Below, piece by piece: positions 9,174 through 17,253 of a stretch of 64,000 bases of DNA. The position numbers were made by a program, and so were the translations under genes. The notes beneath the pieces were generated by a model. It did not search any database and was not told the origin of the DNA. It saw only the letters and a list, made by a program, of their open reading frames with translations. How positions within the stretch are numbered: the stretch's first letter is position 1; every line of letters begins with the position of its first letter. Source of the stretch: an uncultured Chloroflexota bacterium (GTDB lineage Bacteria; Chloroflexota; Anaerolineae; Anaerolineales; Anaerolineaceae); contig CADACE010000012.1 in the NCBI GenBank assembly GCA_902786265.1, positions 33,449 to 97,448 on the forward strand. The letters are read 5' to 3'.

Positions 9174-10054
9174 CGGACAAGGAAGAAAAAAAGGTCAATG
9201 AAAAAATCATGCGGCGTATCCAGGCCAGGAGAGAGGAACAGGAAAACGCCAAAATTCCGGCGCCGGTAAAGCTGCAATCCATTAATACCTATAACCGCCG
9301 GATGGAAGCTTATCTTGAAGAGAGCCAAAAGAGCAGAAAAACCGGCGACAGCCGCTGGGTTTCTGCTGTTTTTACCTTGATATTCGGTGCAATGACCGCA
9401 GCCTACGCTTATCTGCCTCAATTCCGTTTTTCTGATATCCTGATCACCGGAATGAGAAATGTCAACAAAGATGAAATTATTTATTTTTCCGGCGCAAAAG
9501 GCGAACCCGTTTTTGCCGTAAACCCGTCTGACATCAGAACTACATTGCTGCGCCACTATCAGGAGATCTATGACGCGGATGTTACCATTGATTTTCCGGC
9601 GGAAATGACAATTTCTCTGACGGAACGTATTCCGGTGGTCGAATGGGATTTCGGCGGCAGCAAGTTCTGGATCGACAAAGACGGAATGGTCTTGAACGAG
9701 AGTATTTCCCGGGAGGAAACGATTCATGTTTACGCAGATTCCTACCCCGGCGCGCCAAACCAGCAGGACCGCGACCTGCCGGTGTATTTCAGTCAGGACG
9801 TGTTGAAAACGATCATCACCATGGGCAAACATGTACCGGAAGGGAAGCCGCTGATCTACACTTACAAAAATGGTTTTGGATGGGATACAAACGAAGAATG
9901 GCGGATATTCTTCGGAAAAAATGACAATGACATGGATGAAAAACTCAGGATGCAGGAGAGTTTGACCAGGTATTTTCATGAAAATGAGATTCAACCGGTT
10001 ATGGTGAGCCTGGAGTTTAAGGATGCACCTTATTATCGCTTTTTGGAGAATTAA
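9170..10054 (+). CDS. ftsQ: Cell division protein FtsQ/DivIB family
   Basis: Bitopic divisome protein. The 294-residue protein has a charged cytoplasmic N-terminus, one membrane helix at about residues 63-82, then a POTRA-like segment (FRFSDILITGMRNVNKDEI, about 85-104) and a beta domain with SLTERIPVVEW. Sequence conservation in this family is low, so the call relies on topology, POTRA signature and position between murB and ftsA. The ATG overlaps the murB stop (ATGA). Confidence 0.9.
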   Translation: MTDKEEKKVNEKIMRRIQARREEQENAKIPAPVKLQSINTYNRRMEAYLEESQKSRKTGDSRWVSAVFTLIFGAMTAAYAYLPQFRFSDILITGMRNVNKDEIIYFSGAKGEPVFAVNPSDIRTTLLRHYQEIYDADVTIDFPAEMTISLTERIPVVEWDFGGSKFWIDKDGMVLNESISREETIHVYADSYPGAPNQQDRDLPVYFSQDVLKTIITMGKHVPEGKPLIYTYKNGFGWDTNEEWRIFFGKNDNDMDEKLRMQESLTRYFHENEIQPVMVSLEFKDAPYYRFLEN

Positions 10055-10057
10055 TTT

Positions 10058-11287
10058 ATGGAAAAAGATGCGCTTATAACTGCTATTGACGTCGGAACGA
10101 CAAAAATATGTACTCTGACAGCACAAGTCATGGACGAACAAAACGTAAGGATCCTCGGTGTCGGGATCGAGCCTACACAGGGGATACGAAAAGGGATGGT
10201 GATCGATATACCGCTGGCGGCTAATTCAATCGCATTGTCCATAAAAAAAGCGGAACGGGCTTCCGGGCTGCAGATCGATAACGCTGTTGTCAGCATAGCC
10301 GGCTCGCATATTTCCTCTTTCAACAATAAGGCGACTGTCGGCATTGTCGGCAAGGTGATCAGCAAAGAAGATGTGGCCCGTGTTCTTGAATCGGTCAAGG
10401 CAATTTCGATCCCCAATGACCGGACGATCCTCCATACACTCCAGCGGACATTCACCCTTGACGGAACAGAAGGCATCCGAAACCCCAAGGGAATGTACGC
10501 CAACAGGCTCGATGTTGAAGCTCACATTATTACCGGCGATGAATTATCTATTGAAAATCTGAGACAGTGCATTATGACAGCTGAAGTGGACGTGAGTCAG
10601 TTTGTGCTCAATTCACTCGCTGACGCATCAGTATTACTATCTGAAATCGAAAAACAAATGGGAGTCATTGTTTGTGACATAGGAGGTGGAACAACAGATT
10701 TAGCATTGTTTATCAATAATGATGTCTGGCATACCAATGTTATCTCGGTAGGGGGAAATCATATCACCACAGATATTGCCCAGGCTTTTCATCTTCCCTT
10801 CTCACAGGCGGAAGAAGTTAAGAAAATGCACGGAAGCGCGCTGCCGCAATATGTTGATGATGATGAATATTTTTACTGCCGAACGTTCGGAAAAGATGAA
10901 GCTGCAAAATTCAAGCGCAAAGAGCTCGCGAATGTGATCAATATGCGTGTTGAGGAAATGTTCCAGCTCATCATGCAGGAGATCAAACGTTCCGGTTATG
11001 ATGATTTGTTGGCCGCGGGTATGGTTCTGACGGGAGGCACTGCCCTGCTCCCGGGAATCGACAAGCTTGGTTCACAAATTCTCGGAATGCCTGTAAGAAT
11101 CGCTAAACCCGACAAAATAACCGGTATGATCGATCAGCTCAACAGTCCTGCTTTTTCAACTTCTGTCGGACTTCTGTATTGGAGCATGCTGGTGCATGAA
11201 AGTTCTCCGGAAGATGTGGCAAAAGCCAATACAATTGTCACAACCGGTGATAAAATCAAAGATTTTATCAAGTCTCTGCTGCCATAA
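10058..11287 (+). CDS. ftsA: Cell division protein FtsA
   Basis: Actin-like ATPase that tethers FtsZ to the membrane. The 409-residue protein has the phosphate-1 motif IDVGTTK (residues 10-16), the SHI/1C subdomain region (SIAGSHISSFN near residue 82), the phosphate-2 motif CDIGGGTTDLA near 206-216 and the adenosine motif MVLTGGTALLPGI near residue 324. It ends in KIKDFIKSLLP, a plausible amphipathic membrane-targeting helix. It starts 3 nt after ftsQ and closes this part of the operon; ftsZ follows after a 243-nt promoter region. Confidence 0.95.
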   Translation: MEKDALITAIDVGTTKICTLTAQVMDEQNVRILGVGIEPTQGIRKGMVIDIPLAANSIALSIKKAERASGLQIDNAVVSIAGSHISSFNNKATVGIVGKVISKEDVARVLESVKAISIPNDRTILHTLQRTFTLDGTEGIRNPKGMYANRLDVEAHIITGDELSIENLRQCIMTAEVDVSQFVLNSLADASVLLSEIEKQMGVIVCDIGGGTTDLALFINNDVWHTNVISVGGNHITTDIAQAFHLPFSQAEEVKKMHGSALPQYVDDDEYFYCRTFGKDEAAKFKRKELANVINMRVEEMFQLIMQEIKRSGYDDLLAAGMVLTGGTALLPGIDKLGSQILGMPVRIAKPDKITGMIDQLNSPAFSTSVGLLYWSMLVHESSPEDVAKANTIVTTGDKIKDFIKSLLP

Positions 11288-11431
11288 AGGGCGGAAATCA
11301 GGATCATTTCTGCAGCGGTTTCACTATCTTGGGAAGCCGTTGACAACAGTGATGTAATTGCTTTCTATATATACCTTGTATATATATTGAATTTTTAAGG
11401 TAAAATCAGAGAAGCTTATGAGATGCTAATT

Positions 11432-11490
11432 CTTAAAAATTTAAGCAATAACAAAAAGGCCAAAATAATTGCGAAACTTAAATATTTAAG
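11432..11490. promoter_or_regulatory. Paired CTTAAA-N2-TTTAAG palindromes upstream of ftsZ
   Basis: Two 14-bp sites, CTTAAAAATTTAAG at 11432-11445 and the perfect palindrome CTTAAATATTTAAG at 11477-11490, are 45 bp apart centre to centre. The second sits inside the spacer of the predicted ftsZ promoter. A 13-nt direct repeat (TTTAAGGTAAAAT) at 11394-11406 and 11485-11497 belongs to the same pattern. Reading these as operators is inference; AT-richness may produce some of the similarity. Confidence 0.4.
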
Positions 11491-11497
11491 GTAAAAT
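11469..11497 (+). promoter_or_regulatory. Predicted sigma-70-type promoter of ftsZ
   Basis: TTGCGA at 11469-11474, a 17-bp spacer, and TAAAAT at 11492-11497. The start site would be near 11504, 27 nt before the ftsZ ATG at 11531, which has AGGAGAGAG as ribosome binding site. A second TAAAAT at 11401-11406, behind TTGTAT at a 19-bp spacing, may be a weaker upstream promoter. Confidence 0.55.
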
Positions 11498-11530
11498 ATT
11501 AGCATTGGTTAGAATTTAGGAGAGAGAGAT

Positions 11531-12706
11531 ATGGAAAACTTTGGAGAGAGTGGTGCCCGTATCAAAGTCATTGGAGTCGGCGGCGCCGGCTGTAATGCTG
11601 TCAATCGTATGATAGATGAAGGCATGCAAGGCCTTGAATTTATTGCTGTAAACACAGATTCCCAGGCATTAATGGCCTCAAAAGCCGGAACACGTGTCAG
11701 AATCGGAGAAAAGTCTACACGCGGTCTTGGCGCAGGCGGAAATCCTGAAGTTGGCCGCACAGCTGCTGAAGAATCACGTGATGAACTTCGCGAATCGCTG
11801 ATCGGCGCGGATATGGTATTCATTACCGCCGGTATGGGCGGTGGTACCGGAACCGGCGCTGCTCCGATCGTTGCTGAGATTTGTCGTGAAGTCGGTGCGC
11901 TGACCATCGGTGTCGTAACAAAACCGTTCACCTTTGAAGGTCCGAAGCGCATGAAATCTGCCCTTTCTGGTATCGATAACCTCAAGAAAAACGCAGATAC
12001 ACTGATCGTCATTCCTAATGACCGTCTGCTGCAAATCGTAGATAAAAAGGTTACGGTAAAGTCAGCCTTCAGTCAGGCAGACGATGTACTGCGCCAGGGT
12101 ATTCAGGGTATTTCCGAATTGATTACCATCCCCGGTCTCATCAACCTGGACTTCGCGGATGTCCGCTCCATTATGTCTGAAGGCGGTGCTGCGCTTATGG
12201 CCATCGGTGTCGGTGAAGGTGATGATCGTGCCCGCAAGGCTGCTGAAAAGGCCATCAATAATGACCTGTTGGATGTGGCTATTACCGGTGCCCGCGGCAT
12301 TCTGTTCAATGTCACCGGCGGTGAAGATATGACCCTCTATGAAGTCAATGAAGCTGCTGCCATTATCCGTGAATCTGCTGACAAGGACGTCAACCTCATC
12401 TTTGGTGCAGTTATTGACCCGTCACTGCAGGATCAGATCCGCATTACTGTTGTCGCGACCGGTTACCCGGATGCGGAAGATGTCATGAACATCCGCCAGA
12501 CAGATAAAACTGTTATACCGCAGGTGCGTCAGGCAGCTCCGCAGGTGCGCCAGGTCTACCGGGAACCGATTCCGGAAACGACCTTTGCCACTCCGATGAA
12601 GGATCCGGAAGAAAACAAGACCTCATCGTCAATTTTTTCCGGCGGCCGTTCCAAGAAAGAAAAGCTTGATATTCCGCCGTTCCTGAAGATGAAATCGAGA
12701 GATTAA
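11531..12706 (+). CDS. ftsZ: Cell division protein FtsZ
   Basis: Tubulin-like GTPase that forms the Z ring. The 391-residue protein has the GTP-binding start [14 protein letters not shown] (residues 12-25), the signature GGGTGTG at 103-109, the T7 catalytic loop NLDFADV, a variable linker rich in Gln/Pro (about residues 325-370), and the conserved C-terminal peptide [12 protein letters not shown] that binds FtsA and other partners. It has its own promoter and a 13-bp terminator 52 nt downstream, so it can be expressed apart from the rest of the cluster. Confidence 0.98.
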   Translation: MENFGESGARIKVIGVGGAGCNAVNRMIDEGMQGLEFIAVNTDSQALMASKAGTRVRIGEKSTRGLGAGGNPEVGRTAAEESRDELRESLIGADMVFITAGMGGGTGTGAAPIVAEICREVGALTIGVVTKPFTFEGPKRMKSALSGIDNLKKNADTLIVIPNDRLLQIVDKKVTVKSAFSQADDVLRQGIQGISELITIPGLINLDFADVRSIMSEGGAALMAIGVGEGDDRARKAAEKAINNDLLDVAITGARGILFNVTGGEDMTLYEVNEAAAIIRESADKDVNLIFGAVIDPSLQDQIRITVVATGYPDAEDVMNIRQTDKTVIPQVRQAAPQVRQVYREPIPETTFATPMKDPEENKTSSSIFSGGRSKKEKLDIPPFLKMKSRD

Positions 12707-12757
12707 ACAGAAATTACCTTACAGAATAATTAAATTTCAAAATCTCTCTATAAAAGC

Positions 12758-12790
12758 AACAGCCGTCTCAAAATGAGACGGCTGTTTTAT
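12758..12790 (+). terminator. Rho-independent terminator after ftsZ
   Basis: A perfect 13-bp stem (12758-12770 with 12774-12786) with an AAA loop is followed by TTAT. It ends the dcw cluster. Confidence 0.85.
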
Positions 12791-13124
12791 ATTCTGAAGA
12801 ACCCGGGAATGAAAAATGCTTTCCAGAGAAGAAGACCATCTGTCCGGAGCCGGATCACATATGAAATGTCCGCTCAACAGAGGTATACAGGATCAAAAAA
12901 GCATCAAAAACGAGATGGAAACAGATAGGATTGAAATGTAATAAAATTCACATATCAAATGAGGATAATATTTGTTTATAATAAAAACTGAATTACACAG
13001 CAAAGCTGTGTCGGATCGTACATTGTGCTTTCCGGATAACAACAGATGTTCATTTTGTTCTTTGAACGTTTTCCGGAATACAATCTGTGTGCGGTTTTGC
13101 TGAAAACGGAAGGAGTAACTCATC
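12791..13124. other. Gene-free region upstream of the DUF6273 gene
   Basis: No convincing gene. A TATAAT at 12977-12982 could start a transcript with a leader of about 135 nt containing a small hairpin (ACACAG-N5-CTGTGT near 12995). No good -35 box was seen at the right distance. AAGGAG precedes the ATG at 13125. Confidence 0.4.
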
Positions 13125-13805
13125 ATGACTAAAAAATCTTATTATTTTCTGTTTCTTATCCTTGTGATACTGCTTTTTTCAAATATTGCTTCAGCCCAAT
13201 ATTATCCGGGACAGAATGTAACTTTCGGACGTTATGAGCAGGACAATAATTACGGAAACGGACCGGAACCGATCGTATGGAGAGTTCTTGACGTAAGCAG
13301 CGGGAAAATGCTTCTGCTGAGTGAATATGCCATAGATGCCCAGCCGTATAACCTGTACTACGCCGGGGTAACATGGGAAACCTGCTCGCTGCGCAGCTGG
13401 CTGAATAATGATTTTTTATACAACGCTTTCAATAGCAGCGAACGCAGCTCCATTGCGGAAACTTATGTCAGCAATCCCCCGAATCCTGCCTACGGGACGA
13501 ACGGCGGAGGCGACACGAGGGACAAAATATTCCTTCTGAGCATTCCTGAAGCACAGCGCTATTTCCGTGAAGGGACCCAGCTTCAATGTTACGCAACACG
13601 TTATACCAATGTAACAGGAATCAAAAAGGATCCTTCTGCCAAAGATGCCCGCAGAGGAGATCTCTGGTGGTGGTGGCTGCGCACGCCCGGAAGTCAGCAG
13701 CAATATGGTGCAACAGTTAATCTTGATGGCGGCATTGTAAAGATCGGCTACCATGTTGATGACGCGTATTGCGGTGTACGTCCTGCCATGTGGGTCCGAT
13801 ATTAG
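13125..13805 (+). CDS. Secreted DUF6273-domain protein
   Basis: Function unknown. The 226-residue protein has a Sec signal peptide (residues 1-25, ending SNIASA before QYYPG), then one domain with the pattern seen in DUF6273 proteins: FGRYEQDN near residue 34, EPIVWRVL near residue 47, LRSWLNNDFLYNAF near residue 90, DKIFLLS near residue 135 and WWWWLRTPG near residue 184. This fold is distantly like formylglycine-generating/lectin domains, but no activity can be assigned. It is a single-gene unit between terminators. A paralogue with a lipoprotein signal is at 47004-47744. Confidence 0.8.
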   Translation: MTKKSYYFLFLILVILLFSNIASAQYYPGQNVTFGRYEQDNNYGNGPEPIVWRVLDVSSGKMLLLSEYAIDAQPYNLYYAGVTWETCSLRSWLNNDFLYNAFNSSERSSIAETYVSNPPNPAYGTNGGGDTRDKIFLLSIPEAQRYFREGTQLQCYATRYTNVTGIKKDPSAKDARRGDLWWWWLRTPGSQQQYGATVNLDGGIVKIGYHVDDAYCGVRPAMWVRY

Positions 13806-13840
13806 CACCCGCAGCCGACAGAATAACAGTTATCCTTTCA

Positions 13841-13879
13841 AACTGAATAAGCATGGAAAATTTCCATGCTTTTTCAGTT
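13841..13879. terminator. Bidirectional terminator between DUF6273 gene and ribF
   Basis: An 11-bp core stem (13849-13859 with 13861-13871) is extended by AACTGAA/TTCAGTT arms (13841-13847, 13873-13879), with T-rich sequence on both strands. It lies between convergent genes. Confidence 0.8.
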
Positions 13880-13886
13880 AATAAAA

Positions 13887-14822
13887 TCAATTGGATACTT
13901 TTAATATCTTTTCCGCCTGCCCGATATCCCGGCTGATCTGCTCCTTGAGTGCTTCCGCGGAATCAAAGCGCCGTTCTTCGCGCAGCATTTCGATGAATTC
14001 AAGTTTTGCGTTCTCACCGTAGAAATTGCCTGCCGCATTCAGCAAAAATGCCTCCGCGACGACTCCCTTATCTTCCAGCCCAAAGGTAGGGCGTACACCC
14101 ACATTCGTCACAGACGCGTATCGTACGCCGTCTATGACGGCATTCACAGCGTAAACACCGTTGGGCAGAGCCAGCTTTCCTTCCGGTATCTTTACATTCA
14201 GTGTCGGAAAGCCCAGTTTCCTGCCGCGGGCATCACCGTGAATGATCGGGCCTGAAAAAAAGAACGGATATCCGAGCAGTTTATCCGCCTCGCAGAGTTT
14301 TCCTGCATGCAGCAGCGCACGGATCCGCGTAGAAGAGATCACATCCCCGTCCAGGACGTCTTTTTCAATGACCTTCGTGGTAAAGCCCTTGTCTTTTCCC
14401 ATCGCAGCCAGAACTTCGGCATTTCCGCTCCGGTTTTTACCGAGAGAGAAATCCTCACCCATGAACAGACGCTTACAATGGAGGACCTGCTGCATGGCAT
14501 CAATAAACGCTTCCGGAGAAAGGTCCGCGATCGATCGGGAAAAGGGGAGAAAAATCGTCCGCTCAATTCCGAGTTCATGCAGGCGGGTTTCCTGTTCGGA
14601 GCGCAGCAGGATCCTGTCATTCGGACCGATTTTACCGAAGTACTGTGAGGGCAGCGGATCAAAAAGGATCGCTGCAGACGTCAGGCCCTGTGCCAGAGCA
14701 TATTCAACCGTCTCCCGAAGGATGTGGCAATGTCCCAGATGCAGTCCGTCAAAGGCACCTATGGAAACTGCCGTATGGTTCGGTACTTCCGGTCCCAAAA
14801 GATCAATCAGCATTTGGTTCAT
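13887..14822 (-). CDS. ribF: Bifunctional riboflavin kinase/FAD synthetase RibF
   Basis: Makes FMN from riboflavin and FAD from FMN. The 311-residue protein has the nucleotidyltransferase motif GAFDGLHLGH at residues 22-31, an ISSTRIR motif near 166, and the C-terminal riboflavin kinase domain (GDARGRKLGFPTLNV near 191, NGVYAV). The ATG at 14822 is preferred because it overlaps the truB stop (ATGA), as elsewhere in this operon; an in-frame ATG at 14849 without a ribosome binding site would add nine residues. Last gene of the nusA operon, as in many bacteria. Confidence 0.93.
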   Translation of the reverse strand: MNQMLIDLLGPEVPNHTAVSIGAFDGLHLGHCHILRETVEYALAQGLTSAAILFDPLPSQYFGKIGPNDRILLRSEQETRLHELGIERTIFLPFSRSIADLSPEAFIDAMQQVLHCKRLFMGEDFSLGKNRSGNAEVLAAMGKDKGFTTKVIEKDVLDGDVISSTRIRALLHAGKLCEADKLLGYPFFFSGPIIHGDARGRKLGFPTLNVKIPEGKLALPNGVYAVNAVIDGVRYASVTNVGVRPTFGLEDKGVVAEAFLLNAAGNFYGENAKLEFIEMLREERRFDSAEALKEQISRDIGQAEKILKVSN

Positions 14823-15736
14823 TGATAAAACACTTTTTTCGGTTTCCATTCAGAAGATTCAGGGATGAATTCCAGCAGTGCGATCAATTCACCCTGTTCA
14901 GATACAGCTTTTCCGTATATCTGATGATCGCCCGGTTCTGCGGAAATTCTCCGGCCATGCAGGATATCAGCCTCTGTTTCCATGTTCAGCATGATCTCTT
15001 CGTATTCGTTCAGAGCATCCGCCGCGGGAATCAGATACTGGTACCAGCTTCCTTCCTCAAAGGCTTTCTGCAGGTCTGAAAGCGGCACCGCATCACGCAG
15101 CGTAAACTTACCGCTCATGGTGCGCTTTAACCCGGAAAGATAGGCTCCGCAGCCCAATGCCTGTCCCAGGTCATGCGCAATGGAACGCACATAGGTTCCT
15201 GAAGAGCAGACAATGTCAGCGATCAATTCCGGCGGATTATATTCAATGAAATCAAAGGAATAAACATGGATATGCCGCTCGGGAAGCTGCACATCCTTTC
15301 CCTGACGCGCGAGATCGTAAGCCTTTTGCCCTTTGATTTTGATAGCGCTGTACGCGGGAGGGATCTGCACGATATCTCCCGTAAATTTTTCCATTGCCGC
15401 CATGATCACTTCCTCATCCTGAGGAACGATCCCGCCGGTCTGGAGAACATTCCCATCCCCGTCATAGGTATCGGAAACCGACCCGAAACGGATCATGGCT
15501 TCGTATCCTTTTTTGTCACATACCAGATATTCACTCAGCCGCACAGCCGGACCGATCAGGATCACAAGAACTCCTGACGCACGGGGATCAAGCGTTCCCG
15601 TGTGCCCGATCCTGCGGAATCCGGTCCCTTTCCGGACGACAGATACTACATCATGAGATGTCATTCCCACAGGCTTATCCACAACAAGGATGCCGGAAAT
15701 GGCACTTTTCAATTTTCGGCTGTCTTCATCTCTCAT
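14819..15736 (-). CDS. truB: tRNA pseudouridine(55) synthase TruB
   Basis: Makes pseudouridine 55 in the T loop of tRNAs. The 305-residue protein has GILVVDKPVGMTSHDVV (residues 15-31) and the catalytic HTGTLDPRASGVL motif with Asp50, then YSAIKIKGQKAYDLAR near 160 and SSGTYVRSIAHDLG near 199. Its ATG overlaps the nrnA stop and its TGA overlaps the ribF start, so the three are coupled. Confidence 0.96.
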   Translation of the reverse strand: MRDEDSRKLKSAISGILVVDKPVGMTSHDVVSVVRKGTGFRRIGHTGTLDPRASGVLVILIGPAVRLSEYLVCDKKGYEAMIRFGSVSDTYDGDGNVLQTGGIVPQDEEVIMAAMEKFTGDIVQIPPAYSAIKIKGQKAYDLARQGKDVQLPERHIHVYSFDFIEYNPPELIADIVCSSGTYVRSIAHDLGQALGCGAYLSGLKRTMSGKFTLRDAVPLSDLQKAFEEGSWYQYLIPAADALNEYEEIMLNMETEADILHGRRISAEPGDHQIYGKAVSEQGELIALLEFIPESSEWKPKKVFYQ

Positions 15737-16722
15737 TTCTGTTCAGAGCTCCGGGTGATCATTTCTTTCGTTCTTGCCAGAACAGCGGGAATCAGGTCCG
15801 TCATTCTTTGTCCGCGGACCGTTGCTCCCGAAGCTGCTTTGTGTCCGCCGCCGTCAAAGCAGACAGCGACTTCGGCGACATTATATCCGGGCAGTGATCT
15901 CCAGGAAATTTTCGTAGTTAATTCATCCAATTCGATAAAAAGAACGGAAACTTTCACACCTGATGTATTGCCCATATAGTTGACAAATCCCGGGTCATCC
16001 GTCGTGATGATACCCATCGCCTCACGTTCGGCTTTGGTGATGACACTCCATGCCAGACCGTCATCAATTTTCATATTTGTCATTCCGACGCGCCAAAAAT
16101 CCATCTCCTGGATCGTATGCTCCTTATAGGCCAGATGGTTGATATAAAATATATCCGCGCCTTTGTCGATCAGGTCCGCCGCAGCCCGCAATGAACTCGC
16201 GCATACATTGGAATTGGAAAATGAATTGGTATCCGTTATGATCCCGCAGAGCAGCGCGCTGCTGATCCTTTTGCTGAAAGAAAGACCAAGTTCCGGCAGA
16301 ATGGCATTCAGAACTTCACATGCCGCGGGACTTTCCGGTACGATCCAGTTCAATTTTCCGACGCCCTGATTGGAAACATGGTGATCAATGCAGATATCAA
16401 CCGGGATTTCCGGATGTTCCTGGAAAAAGGCTCCGGCCCGATCCGCAGAGCTGATATCCGGAGTCACATAACAATCCGCTCCCACAGGTTCGGGAATAAA
16501 GGGATTTTTGCCGCCGGGAATGAACTGAAATAAAAATTGGTAACGCTCGGGAATAGGATCCTGAGCAATATACTGAACCTTTTTCCCGGCATCCTCCAAT
16601 GCCCAACCCAATGCCAGCACAGAACCAACAGAATCCCCGTCCGGCATGAGATGAGCAAATATAGCGATATTTTCTGCCGCTTCCAGGCGTTTCCGAATCA
16701 ACTGGAGGTCATCCCGCAGCAT
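15733..16722 (-). CDS. nrnA: DHH-family phosphoesterase, NrnA-like oligoribonuclease/pAp phosphatase
   Basis: Predicted nanoRNase that degrades short oligonucleotides and pAp. The 329-residue protein has HLMPDGDSVGS at residues 24-34, the DHH motif (CIDHH, Asp113-His115), and the DHHA1 domain ending in GGGHKAASGATV near 302. The start at 16722 follows the rbfA stop and AAGGAG; the frame is open for 31 more codons upstream through rbfA, but that extension is low-complexity and is rejected. Position between rbfA and truB is the classic one for nrnA. Confidence 0.9.
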   Translation of the reverse strand: MLRDDLQLIRKRLEAAENIAIFAHLMPDGDSVGSVLALGWALEDAGKKVQYIAQDPIPERYQFLFQFIPGGKNPFIPEPVGADCYVTPDISSADRAGAFFQEHPEIPVDICIDHHVSNQGVGKLNWIVPESPAACEVLNAILPELGLSFSKRISSALLCGIITDTNSFSNSNVCASSLRAAADLIDKGADIFYINHLAYKEHTIQEMDFWRVGMTNMKIDDGLAWSVITKAEREAMGIITTDDPGFVNYMGNTSGVKVSVLFIELDELTTKISWRSLPGYNVAEVAVCFDGGGHKAASGATVRGQRMTDLIPAVLARTKEMITRSSEQK

Positions 16723-16723
16723 A

Positions 16724-17152
16724 TTATTCTTCTCCTTCTTCATCCTCGGTCTCAGTATCGGCCGCTGCGTTTTCCGCAGTATCGGTACCGGCTGCTTTAG
16801 CGGCTTCTTCTTCATGCAGCTGCTTGATCAGAAATTCGATACGGTCAGCATTTTCCGGCGTGGGATCCCAATAGAACCGCAGCCGGGGGAAGGTTCTGAG
16901 TTCTATGGTCTGTGCCAGCTGTGAGCGAAGGAAACCGGAGGCACTTTCAAGTCCCGCGAGGACCTCCCTGCTCCGCTCCTTGCCTTCCAGCGCGGAAACA
17001 TAGATATTGGCATAATACAATTCCCGGTCCACATTCACATCTGTGACCATGACACCGGAAAGACGAGGGTCTTCCACTTCATAAATCAGTAATTCTGACA
17101 GATCTTCTTTGATCCGATTCGCAATTTTCTTTAATCTGATAGGTGAAGGCAT
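16724..17152 (-). CDS. rbfA: 30S ribosome-binding factor RbfA
   Basis: Binds the 30S subunit during maturation of 16S rRNA. The 142-residue protein has the KH-like fold of the family: RIKEDLSELLIYEVEDPRL near residues 13-31, VTDVNVDRELYYANIYVSAL, and the conserved LRSQLAQTIELRTFPRLRFYWD near 92-113. The C-terminal ~30 residues are an acidic Glu/Ala-rich tail. CGGGAGGAAG precedes the ATG. Confidence 0.95.
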   Translation of the reverse strand: MPSPIRLKKIANRIKEDLSELLIYEVEDPRLSGVMVTDVNVDRELYYANIYVSALEGKERSREVLAGLESASGFLRSQLAQTIELRTFPRLRFYWDPTPENADRIEFLIKQLHEEEAAKAAGTDTAENAAADTETEDEEGEE

Positions 17153-17190
17153 AACTTCCTCCCGAGCATCAAATGCTCATTTTTGATAAC

Positions 17191-17212
17191 GGAAGCCGCA
17201 TATGCGGCTTCC
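17191..17212 (-). promoter_or_regulatory. Intercistronic hairpin between infB and rbfA
   Basis: GGAAGCCGCAT/ATGCGGCTTCC is a perfect 22-nt palindrome 42 nt after the infB stop. A smaller GAGCAT-CAA-ATGCTC hairpin (17164-17178) follows just before the rbfA ribosome binding site. On the minus strand neither is followed by a T run, so a processing or stability element is more likely than a terminator. Confidence 0.4.
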
Positions 17213-17253
17213 TGTTTGTTTTCGATTTGTCTGGTCAGCTGTTCCGGGTCAGA

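Noticed and set aside
9110..10141. 343-codon minus-strand frame opposite ftsQ
   Set aside because: FtsQ on the other strand fits the operon and the topology; this one does not resemble a protein.
12893..13126. 77-codon minus-strand frame upstream of the DUF6273 gene
   Set aside because: AT-rich, no ribosome binding site, overlaps the likely promoter and leader.
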